Shown in pieces: positions 4,581-5,057 of a stretch of DNA of 5,057 bases. How positions within the stretch are numbered: the first letter of the stretch is position 1; each line of letters opens with the position of its first letter. A program made the translations under genes and the position numbers. The notes below the pieces were generated by a model, which saw only the letters and a list, made by a program, of their open reading frames with translations, was not told the origin of the DNA and searched no databases. This DNA is from Chloroflexota bacterium (GTDB lineage Bacteria > Chloroflexota > Anaerolineae > Promineifilales > Promineifilaceae): assembly GCA_008501785.1 (NCBI GenBank), contig QQUD01000960.1, positions 1 through 5,057 of the forward strand, written 5' to 3'.

Positions 4581-5057
4581 TTATGCCAATGCAGGTTCCA
4601 ATGCTTTCGCGGCTTCAGCCAATGCAGCAGCACGATCTGTGCTTTCCCAAGGCAGTTCAATATCATCCCGACCAAAGTGACCATATGCGGCCGTTTGCCG
4701 GTAAATTGGACGGCGCAAGTTCAAATCACGAATGATCGCACCTGGACGCAAATCGAAATTACCTTCAATTAGTGCCACCAATTGCTCAGAAGAATATTGG
4801 CTCGTACCAAAGGTTTCCACATTCACGCTCAACGGATGGGCAATACCAATTGCGTAAGCAACCTGAACTTCACAGCGTTCGGCCAAACCAGCAGCCACAA
4901 TATTCTTAGCCACCCAACGCGATGCATAAGCAGCACCACGATCTACCTTTGTCGGATCTTTCCCGCTAAATGCGCCACCGCCGTGCCGACCCATGCCTCC
5001 GTAAGTGTCCACACTAATCTTACGTCCGGCCCAACCAGCATCACCCATTGGGCCACC
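4581..5057 (-). CDS. metK: S-adenosylmethionine synthetase, C-terminal part (cut by window edge)
   Basis: The frame stays open to the window edge, so 158 C-terminal residues are seen, about 40% of the usual 380-400. The enzyme makes SAM from methionine and ATP, releasing phosphate and pyrophosphate, in the cytoplasm. Very conserved landmarks are present in order: [36 protein letters not shown] (ATP/phosphate-binding stretch), [66 protein letters not shown] and a closing PWE near the end. This is the regular bacterial MetK type, not the archaeal one. A Met within GGPMGD (codon at 5046-5048) is internal and is not the start. A strong terminator follows the TAA stop. The gene carries a near copy of the local palindrome (GCGGCCGT, 4687-4694). 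Confidence 0.96.
   Translation of the reverse strand, partial: GGPMGDAGWAGRKISVDTYGGMGRHGGGAFSGKDPTKVDRGAAYASRWVAKNIVAAGLAERCEVQVAYAIGIAHPLSVNVETFGTSQYSSEQLVALIEGNFDLRPGAIIRDLNLRRPIYRQTAAYGHFGRDDIELPWESTDRAAALAEAAKALEPALA

Overview
The window reads as an ordinary chromosomal segment of a moderately AT-rich bacterium. It has five complete protein genes and one gene cut by the right edge, separated by short intergenic regions. There is no sign of phage, transposon, CRISPR or stable RNA genes. My best guess for the host is a member of the Chloroflexota (Anaerolineae-like). This rests on the gene types and on my memory of similar small cysteine-containing and ArmA/RmtB-like proteins in that phylum, so it is inference, not proof.

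Layout from left to right. A small cysteine-containing protein of unknown function (135-449, +) has a good promoter and ribosome binding site. It converges on an ArmA/RmtB-type 16S rRNA guanine-N7 methyltransferase (508-1311, -), and the two share one bidirectional terminator (481-509). The methyltransferase lies 20 bases downstream of a tRNA-guanine transglycosylase (tgt, 1332-2435, -), probably in one transcript; an 8-base tandem repeat spans the junction. Divergent from tgt is a family 2 glycosyltransferase of the dolichyl-phosphate-mannose-synthase-like group (2499-3197, +). A 139-base gap holds a degenerate 10-11-base CACAGAG repeat and is followed by a YwiC-like multi-spanning membrane protein (3337-4200, -). 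After a 323-base non-coding gap comes a terminator and the C-terminal part of S-adenosylmethionine synthetase (metK, 4581 to the right edge, -).

Two genes (tgt and the rRNA methyltransferase) probably form a translation-modifying pair: one acts on the tRNA wobble base, the other on the ribosomal decoding centre, where G1405 methylation is known to block 4,6-disubstituted 2-deoxystreptamine aminoglycosides. The methyltransferase and metK are linked only in that SAM is the methyl donor; they are not adjacent or co-transcribed.

The most striking DNA-level signal cuts across gene boundaries. The palindrome ACGGCCGT, usually as AAACGGCCGTTT or one half-extended form, occurs eight times exactly in 5 kb, where about 0.1 copy is expected by chance. 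It occurs in all three codon phases, in genes on both strands, and once between genes. This resembles a highly iterated palindrome like HIP1 of cyanobacteria and is the main thing worth following up. Second is an aminoglycoside-resistance-type methyltransferase in a housekeeping context. Third is the altered substrate loop of the Tgt protein.
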